Shown: piece by piece, positions 50,615 through 60,536 of the stretch
How the letters are laid out: each line of letters starts with the position of its first letter
Numbering within the stretch: the stretch's first letter is position 1
Source of the DNA: Peptococcaceae bacterium CEB3
GTDB taxonomy: Bacteria > Bacillota > Desulfitobacteriia > Desulfitobacteriales > Desulfitobacteriaceae
Assembly: GCA_001029295.1 (NCBI GenBank)
Contig: LDXJ01000058.1
Location: forward strand, 152,655-216,654
DNA: 64,000 nucleotides
Reading direction: 5' to 3'
Program-made: the position numbers and the translations under genes
The notes under the pieces: model-generated
What the model was told of the DNA's origin: nothing
What the model saw: the letters and a program-made list of their open reading frames with translations, nothing else
Databases searched by the model: none

Positions 50615-51964
50615 TCAACATTCCCCGATCAGATCGCGACTTCTAATCACCTCAATTAGGCTTTCGGCCAATTCCCTCAATAGCCTTTCCTCTGGGCCCT
50701 CCACCATAACCCGGATCAGAGGTTCCGTACCCGAAGGGCGCACGAGAACGCGGCCCTCTCCGCTAAGGGCAGCCGTCACTTCGCCTACTTTAACCTGAAC
50801 CAAACCGTCCGCCATAAGGCGCTCCTTATGCCGCACCTTTGTGTTTAAAAGAACTTGTGGCAGCCGCCTCATCTGAGCCGCCAGGACTGAAAGCGGCAGG
50901 TTTTTTTCCTTGACCACGCGCAACAGCTGCACAGCGGTCAAAAGCCCGTCCCCTGTCGTATTGTGATTAAGGAAAATGATATGGCCGGACTGTTCTCCTC
51001 CCAGCTTAGCCCCGCTGCGCAGGAGCTCTTCTAAAACATAACGGTCCCCCACTTGAGTCTCCAAAACCCGGATTCCCGCCCCTTGCAACGCCAAACGCAA
51101 GCCCAGGTTGCTCATGACGGTGACTACCAGGGTATCCTCCGTCAATAAGCCTTTGGCTTTCAAGTCGAGCGCGCAAATCAGCATAATGAAATCCCCGTCT
51201 ACGATATTCCCTTGTTCGTCGACCGCAATCAGCCGATCCGCGTCCCCGTCACAAGCCAAGCCCAAATCCGCCTTAGACTCCACGACCGCCTTCTGCAAAG
51301 CCTGCGGGTGAGTCGAGCCGCACCCGTCATTGATATTGACCCCGTCGGGAGTGTTGAAGATCGGCAGCACTTCCGCCCCCAACTCTCGCAAGAGCGCGGG
51401 ACCCAACACAGAACCCGCCCCATTGGCACAGTCCAGGACAATCCTCAGCCCGTCAAGGTGTGGAGCTGTCTCCTTCAGGAAGCTCAAGTAACGCCGCCCC
51501 GCGTCCGGCACCTCGATAACTCGCCCGACCTCTTCCCCGACCGGAACGTCCCAAGGCTTACAATCGTTTTTGACAATGGTCTCTATCTCATCCTCCACCT
51601 CATCGGGCAGTTTGTAGCCGGACGAAGAAAAAAACTTGATCCCGTTATCCTGTACCGGATTATGGGAAGCTGAAATAACCACCCCGGCACTGACATCCAT
51701 CGTCCGGGTTAAGTACGCGATACCCGGCGTCGGCAATACGCCGACCCGCAGCACGTCTGCCCCTACGGAGCATATTCCGGAGACCAGCGCTGCCTCCAGC
51801 ATGTCTCCTGAGATGCGGGTATCCTTGCCAATAATAATGCGCGGATGCGGATGTTCCTTACTGAGAACATAAGCCCCGGCCTGTCCCAAATGAAAGGCCA
51901 TTTCGGGGGTTAACTGCTTGTTAGCAACTCCACGGACTCCATCGGTACCAAACAATCTAGCCAA
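50615..51964 (-). CDS. glmM: Phosphoglucosamine mutase
   Basis: 449 residues. Phosphoserine loop SASHNP (Ser100), metal loop DGDADR near 240, sugar-binding GEQSG, and the phosphate-binding [15 protein letters not shown] at the C-terminus. It converts glucosamine-6-phosphate to the 1-phosphate. The start is TTG at 51964 ([12 protein letters not shown] fits the family exactly); AAAGGAG lies 12 bases upstream. In Firmicutes GlmM also binds and restrains CdaA, whose gene is upstream. Confidence 0.96.
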   Translation of the reverse strand: MARLFGTDGVRGVANKQLTPEMAFHLGQAGAYVLSKEHPHPRIIIGKDTRISGDMLEAALVSGICSVGADVLRVGVLPTPGIAYLTRTMDVSAGVVISASHNPVQDNGIKFFSSSGYKLPDEVEDEIETIVKNDCKPWDVPVGEEVGRVIEVPDAGRRYLSFLKETAPHLDGLRIVLDCANGAGSVLGPALLRELGAEVLPIFNTPDGVNINDGCGSTHPQALQKAVVESKADLGLACDGDADRLIAVDEQGNIVDGDFIMLICALDLKAKGLLTEDTLVVTVMSNLGLRLALQGAGIRVLETQVGDRYVLEELLRSGAKLGGEQSGHIIFLNHNTTGDGLLTAVQLLRVVKEKNLPLSVLAAQMRRLPQVLLNTKVRHKERLMADGLVQVKVGEVTAALSGEGRVLVRPSGTEPLIRVMVEGPEERLLRELAESLIEVIRSRDLIGEC

Positions 51965-52108
51965 ATTTCACACGTACTCCTTTCTGCGGAAGCACACCCG
52001 AAATAGATTCCAAGATCTGCGTCTGTCAAACCAAGCGGGGTTCGATAAACGAAACTTCTCAACAAAACCTACCCTCATCCCCCGAACGAGACGATTAACC
52101 TCCCTCCG

Positions 52109-53719
52109 TTAAACCATCTCAGCGGGCTTGAACCGCGCCTGCACCCGCTCCGCCGCTCGCAACCCGTCAACCGCTGCGCTCATTATGCCGCCGGCGTAAC
52201 CGGCTCCCTCTCCCGCCGGATAGAGTCCCGAGAGATTGAGCGCTTCGCCCCGCTCGTCGCGCACAATCCGCACCGGTGAGCTGGTCCGGGTTTCCACCCC
52301 GGTCAGGGTAGCCAACGCCCCAATAAAGCCGGGCATTTTCGCCTCGAAGGCCAGAAAAGCGCGTTCCAGAACTTGCCCGACATCTTGAGGCAAAACTTTA
52401 TGCAGGTCACAGGAAACAACGCCCGGCTCATAACTCGAAGCCAGTTCAAAGCTATCCGAAACTCTTCTTTGCAAAAAATCAACGAGCCGCTGGGCCGGAG
52501 CCCGGTAATCTCCCCCGGCTTGGAGAAAAGCCTCTTTTTCCCAATGGCGTTGAAACTCAATGCCCGCCAAAGGGTGTGCTGAGGCAAAGTCCTCGCTTCC
52601 AACCGTGACCACAATAGCGCTGTTGGCTCTGCCGGTGTCCCTCCGGTATTCGCTCATCCCGTTTGTGACAACTCCGCCCATTTCCGAGGCCGCCGCCACG
52701 ACTTTACCGCCGGGACACATACAGAAAGCATAGGCGCCGCGTCCTGTCGCCGTATCCTGAAATGTCAGCTGGTAGTCGGCCGGACCGAGCAAAGGGTACT
52801 CCTCCCGGCCGTATTGCATGAGGTTGATCAGCCTCTGCGGATGCTCGGCCCTGAGTCCCACCGCAAACGCTTTCGGTTCAAGAGTCAAACCCTCTTCATA
52901 AAGAAAACGATAGACATCGCGAGCACTGTGACCAACGGCCAGAATGACCGCCTCGGCCGGTATCTCTTCCCGGTCATTTATCATAATACCCTGAACCCTG
53001 CCGTTTGCCAAGTGCAAACCGCTGAATCGAGAGCGGAAGAGCACCTCACCTCCGAGTCCAATTATTTCCTCCCGCAGCCGCCGCACGACGCCTTTTAAGA
53101 TATCCGTCCCCACGTGAGGTTTTGCCAAGAACCGGATCTCCTCAGGAGCGCCGTTTTGGACAAAAACCTCCAAAACTCGGTTAATTCTGCGATCATGAAT
53201 GCGAGTGGTCAGTTTTCCGTCTGAAAAAGTACCGGCGCCCCCTTCTCCGAACTGAACATTGCATTCCGGATCAAGCCGCCCCTCGGTCCACAGCTCCCGC
53301 ACCTTTTCCGAGCGGCGTTCCACCGAATCGCCACGTTCCAGAACCAGCGGCCGGTAGCCCGCCTCAGCCAAAGCGAGCGCCGCAAAATAGCCCGCCGGAC
53401 CCGTCCCCACCACTACCGGACGATGGCTCAATTTCTCCGTCGGGTTGAAGGGGAGAATGGGCTCAGGCACCGGAACCTCTCTAATCTCCGGGACCCGAAT
53501 CAGCAGGCGCCGGAGCTCTCTCTCCCGCAGGTTCAGGGAAAACTGCAACGAATAGACAAAATATAGATCCGGCTTTTTGCGCGCGTCCAGAGAACGGCGA
53601 ATTATCCTGACCCCAGCCACCGCCTCCGGGGGGATTTTTAATTTGTGAGCGATAGTTTGGGGACGCACATTTTCTCCCTCTTCGACAGGGATGCGCAAAT
53701 TGGTCCAAATAAAATCCAC
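52109..53719 (-). CDS. FAD-dependent dehydrogenase (COG2509 type)
   Basis: 536 residues. A ~90-residue N-terminal ferredoxin-like extension precedes the Rossmann motif VVGTGPAGYFAALALAEAGY. FGEGGAGTFSDGKLTTR and the C-terminal LSGLYPAGEGAGYAGGIMSA are hallmarks of this uncharacterised family. It has two CxxC-like Cys near AFCMCPGGKV. GTG 53719 follows GAGGAG at eight bases. It is inserted between cdaR and glmM on the same strand, a place where these two are normally adjacent. Confidence 0.88.
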   Translation of the reverse strand: MDFIWTNLRIPVEEGENVRPQTIAHKLKIPPEAVAGVRIIRRSLDARKKPDLYFVYSLQFSLNLRERELRRLLIRVPEIREVPVPEPILPFNPTEKLSHRPVVVGTGPAGYFAALALAEAGYRPLVLERGDSVERRSEKVRELWTEGRLDPECNVQFGEGGAGTFSDGKLTTRIHDRRINRVLEVFVQNGAPEEIRFLAKPHVGTDILKGVVRRLREEIIGLGGEVLFRSRFSGLHLANGRVQGIMINDREEIPAEAVILAVGHSARDVYRFLYEEGLTLEPKAFAVGLRAEHPQRLINLMQYGREEYPLLGPADYQLTFQDTATGRGAYAFCMCPGGKVVAAASEMGGVVTNGMSEYRRDTGRANSAIVVTVGSEDFASAHPLAGIEFQRHWEKEAFLQAGGDYRAPAQRLVDFLQRRVSDSFELASSYEPGVVSCDLHKVLPQDVGQVLERAFLAFEAKMPGFIGALATLTGVETRTSSPVRIVRDERGEALNLSGLYPAGEGAGYAGGIMSAAVDGLRAAERVQARFKPAEMV

Positions 53720-53866
53720 TCCAAAAACTCCTCAACCAGTGCTTCGAGACGGCACATCCCCCAGCCTCCGGCTTTCCGGTCAGCTGGGGGGGAGTCGTCC
53801 TTCTCCTCTTTGCTTACTTTGTCCCCTCATCCCCTGGGCAAAGCCTTGTCGTCTTCCGAGCGTAAC

Positions 53867-55096
53867 TTATGACGTATGGGCTTTCAGACTCAACGTAACC
53901 TTAGGAGTCCCCACCATCTCCACCCCGGGCGGAAGCTGCCAATAAACACGGGTATCCGGATATTTCCCCGGAGCAAGCCCGCCGGCATCTACCCAGAGTT
54001 GGATCTGTTCGGCGGTGGCACTGTTCAGAGCAGCGGGCAAGCCTTTCAGTGTGGCGGAAATCGGAGGGATGGCCTGAGCCTGCTCCACACCCGCCGCCAA
54101 ATTTCTTACCGTCACCGCAACGTTGGAAACCGTTTTTTCGACCGGTCCGGGCAGTATTTGGGCCAGAACGTTAAACGTCGTAGGCGCCGCGAAACTGACT
54201 CCCTGAGGCAGAGTTATCTTGTCGGATGAGATGGAGAAAGATTTGTCGGCCGTCAATCCGCTTACGTCGACCGGCCCCACCTTCAAAGCGTCAAAACCCT
54301 TAAGGGCCTCCGCGGTGCCAAATACCTGAACATCTCCCGGAATGGAAACCACGGAGCCCAAGACCATCCCTCCTCCGGGCGAACCTTGAGCCAGCGCGTG
54401 GATGGGGATATCTTTACTGTTCAATCCCTGCGGCTGAATGGGAACAACGACATCGACACTGCTGGGTGACGCGCTCAACACTTCGACACTGGGGTCAGGT
54501 CCATACACCGGATTCCCTTTCTTATCCCTGAACAGCACGGGGCTCGAGGTGACAACCGTATCTTTCTTCCCGGTTAAACTCACCTCCACAATCGCTTTGT
54601 TCAACTCGTTAAGAATTGTCCCCGGACCGCGGACATTGACCGACGCCGGCTTGACCATCGGTTGGCCGGCCTGGTAGCCTTCAGCGGGCGTTCCGGTCAG
54701 GTCGACGTGAACCGGCAAGGCTTTCTCCTGAACGGAATCCAGTTGCAGGGTCACTGTTGACGGTTCCAGATCCAACATCCTAATTTGAGGCTGGGGATCC
54801 ATCTGAACGGCGAAATTGTGTTTTCCCGGGCCGCTTCCGGCCAAATCGACATACGCATACAGGTCTTTCACATTGATACTGGGATTGTTCCCTTTCAGAC
54901 GGACGTGAACCTCGGGGAGTTTGGTCATCACCATAATGTTTGAAGGTTGATTGCGCAGCACCAGAGGAATCGTCAGAGTCTGATCCCCGTAGATGCCCTG
55001 CACGGAAGTCTGGTTATTCACCCAAAGCCAGAAAAGTACAGCCAAGATGAGCGAGACGATCTTATAGCCCAAGTTGCGTTTAAACATTTCCCGCAT
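53867..55096 (-). CDS. cdaR: CdaA regulator CdaR (YbbR repeats)
   Basis: 409 residues. One N-terminal membrane helix (GYKIVSLILAVLFWLWVN) and four YbbR-like beta domains outside the membrane. CdaR binds CdaA and modulates c-di-AMP synthesis. The ATG overlaps the cdaA stop by one base (TAATG), so translation is coupled. The ribosome binding site GCGAGGTG lies inside the end of cdaA. Confidence 0.92.
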   Translation of the reverse strand: MREMFKRNLGYKIVSLILAVLFWLWVNNQTSVQGIYGDQTLTIPLVLRNQPSNIMVMTKLPEVHVRLKGNNPSINVKDLYAYVDLAGSGPGKHNFAVQMDPQPQIRMLDLEPSTVTLQLDSVQEKALPVHVDLTGTPAEGYQAGQPMVKPASVNVRGPGTILNELNKAIVEVSLTGKKDTVVTSSPVLFRDKKGNPVYGPDPSVEVLSASPSSVDVVVPIQPQGLNSKDIPIHALAQGSPGGGMVLGSVVSIPGDVQVFGTAEALKGFDALKVGPVDVSGLTADKSFSISSDKITLPQGVSFAAPTTFNVLAQILPGPVEKTVSNVAVTVRNLAAGVEQAQAIPPISATLKGLPAALNSATAEQIQLWVDAGGLAPGKYPDTRVYWQLPPGVEMVGTPKVTLSLKAHTS

Positions 55097-55911
55097 TACT
55101 TAGCACCTCGCCAAAATGGGATGGGAGAAGAACTCTTCTTCACTTGAAGTTCCCGTTGCAAAAGATCCCGTAAGGATTTGTCATCGAGGAAACGGGTTAA
55201 ACCACCGTCGATAGCCACGGAAATCGCACCCGTCTCTTCGGAAACCACCACAATGACGGCATCCGATACTTCAGATAACCCCAGAGCCGCCCGGTGACGG
55301 GTCCCCAGTTCTTTCTGGATATTGGGGTTTTCCGATAAAGGCAGGAAACAACCGGCGGCCGCGACCCGGTCCGCCCGCACTATCACAGCCCCGTCGTGCA
55401 AAGGAGTGTTGGGAATGAAGATATTCACCAGGAATTCGGAAGACACCACCCCGTCGATCTTAATTCCGGTCTCGACATAATCCTGAACCCCTGTTTCCCG
55501 TTCAATGACCACCAGGGCGCCGATCCTATTCTTGGATAAGACCTGCGTACAGCGGACCATTTCTTCGATAACCATCGCGAGGGCCTCATTTCCCAAGGCC
55601 AGGGGATGACGGGTAAAGAACTTGCCTCGCCCCAACTGCTCCAGAGCCCGACGCAATTCGGGCTGGAAAACCACCGGCAGAGCGACAAAAAGCATTTTCC
55701 AAACCTGGCTCAGAATCCAGCTGATCGTGGTGAGCCGCAACTGCTCGGCCAGATAGGAAACAATCAAAAGGACAGCCAAACCTTTGATCAACTGCACCGC
55801 CCGCGTGCCCTTGATGAGCATCAAAAACTGGTAGAGAACGGTGGCCACAACTAAAATATCTATGATACTGCGCCAACCAATGTTGCGAAACTGGGCTAAA
55901 ACGTGGGCCAA
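55096..55911 (-). CDS. cdaA: Diadenylate cyclase CdaA
   Basis: 271 residues from the chosen start. Three N-terminal membrane helices, then the DAC domain with the DGA motif (TPLHDGAVIVRADRVAAAGC) and RHR motif (LGTRHRAALGLSE). It makes c-di-AMP from two ATP. The TTG at 55911 is preferred (AAGGAGGG six bases upstream, start MAHVLAQFRNIGWRSIID fits the family); an ORF to 55995 exists. c-di-AMP controls potassium and wall homeostasis, fitting the glmM/glmS neighbours. Confidence 0.92.
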   Translation of the reverse strand: MAHVLAQFRNIGWRSIIDILVVATVLYQFLMLIKGTRAVQLIKGLAVLLIVSYLAEQLRLTTISWILSQVWKMLFVALPVVFQPELRRALEQLGRGKFFTRHPLALGNEALAMVIEEMVRCTQVLSKNRIGALVVIERETGVQDYVETGIKIDGVVSSEFLVNIFIPNTPLHDGAVIVRADRVAAAGCFLPLSENPNIQKELGTRHRAALGLSEVSDAVIVVVSEETGAISVAIDGGLTRFLDDKSLRDLLQRELQVKKSSSPIPFWRGAK

Positions 55912-56054
55912 GTCCTTCCCTCCTTCGCCCTGATGTTCATCCGAACCGTGTTTTCCACTTTCCCCTCGCTTTTTTGATTCTACATCGGGCCGCAAAACCC
56001 TTGCTTGTCCAGTAATTTTTTAGTTTAATTTCGCAAAGCCGAAGGTCTGGCATT

Positions 56055-57236
56055 TTATAGTCTATCCGGGTTGCCAAAATAAGATGTCCCCTTCAGCAAC
56101 CTTCTCGCCAACAGAGGGCGCACGATTTCCACCGCTTTTTGCGGGCAAAGTTCCTGACAGCAAAAACAGCGGATGCAGACGTCCAGGTCGACTGAAGGAC
56201 GCCCCGCTTCATTCAGCGTCAGGGCTTTGGCGGGGCAGTTGTTGACACAGTCCCCGCAGCCTTTGCAGAGTTCGTGTCTAAAGTCCGGCCGCGGCCGTAC
56301 CCGATTGAGAACGAAGCTGCGCAAACCCGCGGGCAGGGGCGCTCCATCCAAAAAATTCACTCCCATCGCCCGAGGAACGGCGAAATCCTGGACTCGCCAG
56401 AGAGAACGGTCGTCTCCCTTCAGAGTCACCTGATCCATTCTGCTGACCAACCCCCGCTCGCGAGCCGCCATAATTGTAGGCACTTTCTCGGGTTTGAGGC
56501 CGACGAGACCCGTGGCTGCCACATCTAAGGCAAAGGGATCCTCGCTGAGGAGCAAGACGCCGAGATTGCGAGGCCGCCCGGCGGAAGGCCCCTCTCCTTC
56601 CATGGCCACCACCCCGTCCATGATGCTTAAAGCCGGTTTAACACAGGTTGCGATGTCAACCAAAAGGTTGGCGAAATCCTTGGTTGCCGGCATCCTGACG
56701 TGATACTCAGCTTTCAGCAGTCCGGGAACCGCCCCGAACAGGATTTTCACCGCTCCGGTGAAGGTCATCATGGCGTGCGTCTTAAACTTCGGCAGGGTTA
56801 TGACGACGTCCGCGTCTATTACACTCCGGGTTAAAACCAGGCTTTTGACTATTTTTCCGCTGGGGTGAGACAGCGTAACTTGCCCGACATCTTCGTTCAA
56901 GGCCGCTCCGGTCCGCTCAGCAACTTCTTTCAGCCCCGTCCGGGCGTAGATCGCCTTCAAAGCCGCCGGCGTATAAGGCCCTCCCGGACTGTCTCCGATG
57001 ACCGGAATGCCTTGGGCTTCCCGGACCAAACGCACAACGGCCTCCACCACGCTCGGATGGGTCGTAACCGCTTCTTCCGGACGTTTTTTCATGAGGAGAT
57101 TGACCTTGAGAAATACCCGCTGACCCGGCTTGACAAAATGGCACATCCCGCCCATTTCCTCCAGCCCCGCTCGCAGGGTGTTCTCCACATCGGCAGTGTA
57201 TTCCGGGCAGTATTTCAGGACCACCGTCGCCGCCAT
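56055..57236 (-). CDS. DUF362 protein with two 4Fe-4S clusters
   Basis: 393 residues. DUF362 domain (~1-290; [39 protein letters not shown]) followed by a bacterial ferredoxin domain with [12 protein letters not shown] and [12 protein letters not shown]. Such proteins are common in anaerobes and probably transfer electrons; the reaction is unknown. ATG 57236 has a modest GGAAGGGG site. It lies 143 bp upstream of the cdaA start on the same strand. Confidence 0.87.
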
Positions 57237-57649
57237 CCGCCGCCAACCCCTTCCGCCGAATTCTCGCCCCGGTTTTTGCCCTACTTTTCATGATACATCT
57301 CCCGGCAGCCGCCGCGCGTGCCGTTTGCGGGAACCATTCTTAACGTACTTCTTTAATATTATACTTCGTTTTCTGCGAAGAAGGAAATCTTGAGTACTTC
57401 CGCGTCGGGAAATTGCACCCACGGTCGTATTTTGCCACACCCCATGTCGTATTGATCATATCGTATCAAATCAAATTCATTCCACTAGGGTATGTTAATC
57501 GCACTCCATGTCATATTTTACCGCTTTCTTGCCAGACATCCCTAATGGTATACTCAAGTTGTCTCTTGAGGGGGGGGGCCATGCCCGGTCACTTCCGGGC
57601 CCTGCCCCTTTACCAACCGGAATAAGAGAGAAAAGAGGTCAAACGAACG
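57237..57649 (+). other. Upstream region of the CAP-domain gene
   Basis: An extended -10 box TGG-TATACT at 57547-57555 is the probable promoter. After it comes a GC-rich hairpin (GCCCGG-TCACTT-CCGGGC with outer GGGG/CCCC arms, 57571-57612) just ahead of the ribosome binding site AAAGAGG. The rest is AT-rich without a gene. Confidence 0.5.
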
Positions 57650-58576
57650 ATGAAAAAGAATACCTGCGCATTTCTCATCGCCGCGCAAACCCTGGCTTTA
57701 GGCTTATTAACCGCTCTTCCGGCCCAAGCCGCGGTCAATTACGGCGCACCGGCGGATACTCCGGGTTCGGTCGTCAGCCTTCGCTTCTATCCCGGCTCTT
57801 CTGGCTCTTCCGGCAGCCCTTCTTACCAAGTGGTCTCGTATGGCACCGGCGTCACGCCCAACCCGACGGCGGTTGGTGGCGACCTGATCCCTGTCACTCC
57901 TCCGTCCGTAGGCTCTTACACAGGTCAAACGGGTTCAGCCCCGGCTGCAGGCAGCTCTGTTGGCTCGAACCCTTCGGGAGTTTCGGTCGCGTCCATAACC
58001 CCTACATCTTATCCCTCCTATTCTTCCGGAGGTTCAACTGTTTCCCTCTCGCCGGCACCGTACTCTGCCGGAGGAAGCTCGACTGTTTCCCTCCCGCCGG
58101 CAACTCCTGCCGGGCCGCAAACTGCACCTGCCGCTCCCACCGGTTCAAATTCCGCTCCAAACTCGACTGCCCCTGCGCTTGCTCCCGCAACGTCCCTAAA
58201 TGCTGACCAGCAAACCATCGTGGACATGGTCAACCAAGAACGGACAGCCGCCGGCCTTAAACCCCTTCAGGTGGATATGCGCCTAGTAGGCGTGGCTCAA
58301 GCCAAAGCCGCGGATATGGAAAAGAACCATTATTTCGGCCATACTTCTCCCACGTACGGGAGTCCTTGGGCCATGATGCAAAAAGCCGGGCTCAAGGTAA
58401 CTTGGGCGGGGGAAAACATTGCCGGAAATGACACGGCAGCCGGAGCTATGGCCGCATGGATGGTCAGCCCGGGCCACCGCGCCAATATTCTAGACCCGAA
58501 GTTCACGGCTATTGGAGTCGGCGTCGCTGACGGGAGTCCGTATAACATCTATGTCCAAGAATTCCTGCAAGAATAA
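57650..58576 (+). CDS. Secreted CAP/SCP-domain protein (YkwD-like)
   Basis: 308 residues. Signal peptide to PAQAA (~residue 26), a long Ser/Pro/Gly/Ala-rich spacer to ~185, and a C-terminal CAP domain: DQQTIVDMVNQERTAAGLKP, HYFGHTSPTYGS, AGENIAGN and SPGHRANILDPKFTAIGVG. Bacterial CAP proteins are often found on spores or walls; enzymatic role unproven. A terminator follows 210 bp past the stop. Confidence 0.87.
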   Translation: MKKNTCAFLIAAQTLALGLLTALPAQAAVNYGAPADTPGSVVSLRFYPGSSGSSGSPSYQVVSYGTGVTPNPTAVGGDLIPVTPPSVGSYTGQTGSAPAAGSSVGSNPSGVSVASITPTSYPSYSSGGSTVSLSPAPYSAGGSSTVSLPPATPAGPQTAPAAPTGSNSAPNSTAPALAPATSLNADQQTIVDMVNQERTAAGLKPLQVDMRLVGVAQAKAADMEKNHYFGHTSPTYGSPWAMMQKAGLKVTWAGENIAGNDTAAGAMAAWMVSPGHRANILDPKFTAIGVGVADGSPYNIYVQEFLQE

Positions 58577-59077
58577 CGCCAATACCGAAACCCCGGACTG
58601 GGGTTCGGGGAACACAGTGGAAAACTACAGCGGGGATGTCCCTCAGAACAGCGGCCTCAGGCCGGCCGAGGCTGCCGGACCGGAACCCAGCTTGGACCTG
58701 ACCCGCAACTTTCCCAGATCAGACCTTGCTTTGGCCCCGGATCAGACTCCCCCTGATGAACTCGCTTCGGTCCGGCCATAGACTTCCCCGGATGAGACTG
58801 CCGCAGGCTGAGCGTTGGTCTCATCCCTTTTTTGCCCCTCCGGTCCCGCCAAGACAGCGCCCGCCGGCCTTGCCGCGCCTGACTGGGCAGGCCCCCCGCA
58901 AGTGGCAGCCGAACCGGTGAAGGCAAATTTGACGGAATCCTCCCTTAGACATACAATAGAGAATATATTTGGTTGAGCAAACGGAAAAAGCTGTCTCTAA
59001 GTTTTCGAGCCGGATCACTTCCCGTCTCCGGTCGCAAAACCTGCATGGCAGCCGGCAAACGTGAGGAGGGTTTTTCA
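58577..59077 (+). other. Intergenic region between CAP gene and trpS
   Basis: Apart from the terminator at 58790-58833, no feature is convincing. AT-rich sequence near 58955-58970 may hold the trpS promoter. No T-box sequence is found, unusual but not unknown for trpS. Confidence 0.5.
58790..58833 (+). terminator. Terminator upstream of trpS
   Basis: GGATGAGAC/GTCTCATCC stem with a 19-nt loop and a CTTTTTT tail. Confidence 0.85.
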
Positions 59078-60052
59078 TTGCGGGTTTTATCCGGTATCCA
59101 GCCGTCCGGCAACCTTCATCTTGGCAATTACTTTGGCATGATGAAGCGCATGATCGAGTACCAAGAGAAGAGTGAACTCTTCGCCTTCATCGTCAATTAC
59201 CATGCCTTGACAACCGTGACCGATCCCCAACTCCTGCGGGAGAAGACCCTGGAAGCCGCTATTGATTTTCTGGCCTTGGGGCTCGATCCGCAAAAGTCCT
59301 ATTTCTGGGTTCAATCGGACCTGCCCGAAGTACAAGAACTCACCTGGCTTCTCTCCAACGCTACGGGAATGGGGCTCTTGGAGCGCTGCCATGCCTATAA
59401 AGATAAAGTGTCCAAAGGAATAACCCCTTCGCACGGGCTATTTGCCTATCCGGTGCTTATGGCGGCCGATATCCTGATTTGCGGGTCGAATCTGGTGCCT
59501 GTTGGCAAAGACCAGAAACAGCATGTTGAGGTGGCCCGCGATATTGCGATTCGCTTTAACAGTATGTATGGGGAAACCTTTGTCATTCCCGAGGCCGACA
59601 TTGAAGAAGAAATCGCCACGATTCCGGGTATCGACGGACAAAAAATGTCCAAGTCCTACGGCAACAGTCTGGAAATCTTCGCTGAGGAAAAAACCTTGCG
59701 CCAGCGGATTATGTCCATCAAGACCGATTCCACTCCGGTGGAAGAACCCAAGCCCACTGCGGGAAATCCTTTGTTCGAAATTTATTCCCTCTTCTTGGAT
59801 AAAGAGGGGCAGGAGAACCTCAAGGATAGGTTTGAAACCCCCGGACTTCGCTATGGAGACGTTAAGAAAGAACTGTTCGACGTTATCTGGGAATTCTTCG
59901 CCCCTTACCGCCGCAAGCGGGAACAATTGGCTTCTGACAAAGCTTATGTCGTGGGAGTGCTCAGGGAAGGGGCGGAAAAAGTCCGGGGCGTAGCCGCCGA
60001 ATATGTCTCGAAAGCACGGCGCAACGTCGGGCTAAATTATGAAGACTATTGA
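59078..60052 (+). CDS. trpS: Tryptophanyl-tRNA synthetase
   Basis: 324 residues, usual bacterial size. Class I motifs: PSGNLHLGNYFG (HIGH) near residue 10 and GQKMSKS near 190. It charges tRNA-Trp. The start is TTG at 59078, seven bases after GAGGAGGG and giving MRVLSGIQPSG; the ORF from 58973 would include untranslated leader. A cobalamin riboswitch follows for the next gene. Confidence 0.96.
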   Translation: MRVLSGIQPSGNLHLGNYFGMMKRMIEYQEKSELFAFIVNYHALTTVTDPQLLREKTLEAAIDFLALGLDPQKSYFWVQSDLPEVQELTWLLSNATGMGLLERCHAYKDKVSKGITPSHGLFAYPVLMAADILICGSNLVPVGKDQKQHVEVARDIAIRFNSMYGETFVIPEADIEEEIATIPGIDGQKMSKSYGNSLEIFAEEKTLRQRIMSIKTDSTPVEEPKPTAGNPLFEIYSLFLDKEGQENLKDRFETPGLRYGDVKKELFDVIWEFFAPYRRKREQLASDKAYVVGVLREGAEKVRGVAAEYVSKARRNVGLNYEDY

Positions 60053-60199
60053 CATTCCTGCCTGTCTGATTTAGCATAGTGTCAAGCCATAACTTCACTG
60101 CAGAAATTCGACCGTAGAAATTCAAAAGGATGCGCTCGGGAGTTGAACCGGGTCTCTGTCCTGAGCTCAAGGGTTTCTGCGGCGGAACTAAGCTGTTAA

Positions 60200-60378
60200 C
60201 TGAAAAATGCCGTCTGAATTTCACGGGTGCCTCAGTCTGAGGAGAATAGGGAATCGGGTGCAAGTCCCGAGCGGTCCCGCCACTGTAAAGGGTGAGCATT
60301 TGCCAAAACCACCGCCGGCTGCGTCGGGAAGGGGTAAATTGCGATGAGCCTAAGCCAGGAGACCTGCCTGTGAAAACG
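60200..60378 (+). promoter_or_regulatory. Cobalamin riboswitch
   Basis: Core elements in order: ACGGGTGCCTC, GGTGCAAGTCCCGAGCGG, TCCCGCCACTGTAA, and the B12 box AAGCCAGGAGACCTGCC at 60351-60367. A terminator lies 50 nt downstream. Adenosylcobalamin binding is expected to switch off the permease gene. Confidence 0.95.
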
Positions 60379-60429
60379 AAACTCCCCAAACGCCGTATTT
60401 GGAAGGAGGTGCCACTTGGGATTATGGTA

Positions 60430-60461
60430 AAGTCCCCAGTCCGAAAGACTGGGGACTTTTT
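60430..60461 (+). terminator. Riboswitch-controlled terminator
   Basis: 11-bp stem AAGTCCCCAGT/ACTGGGGACTT with loop CCGAAAG and a TTT tail, between the B12 aptamer and the permease start. Confidence 0.9.
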
Positions 60462-60536
60462 GCGTTTCAACTGAGGACTCATCTTGCGACTTGGCTTTAA
60501 TGTTGTAATTCCGATAAAAGATAGGAGTGAGCTTTC

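Noticed and set aside
57508..58206. Long plus-strand ORF overlapping the CAP-domain gene
   Set aside because: Arg/Ser-rich shadow of the GC-rich spacer; the CAP frame has the signal peptide and conserved domain.
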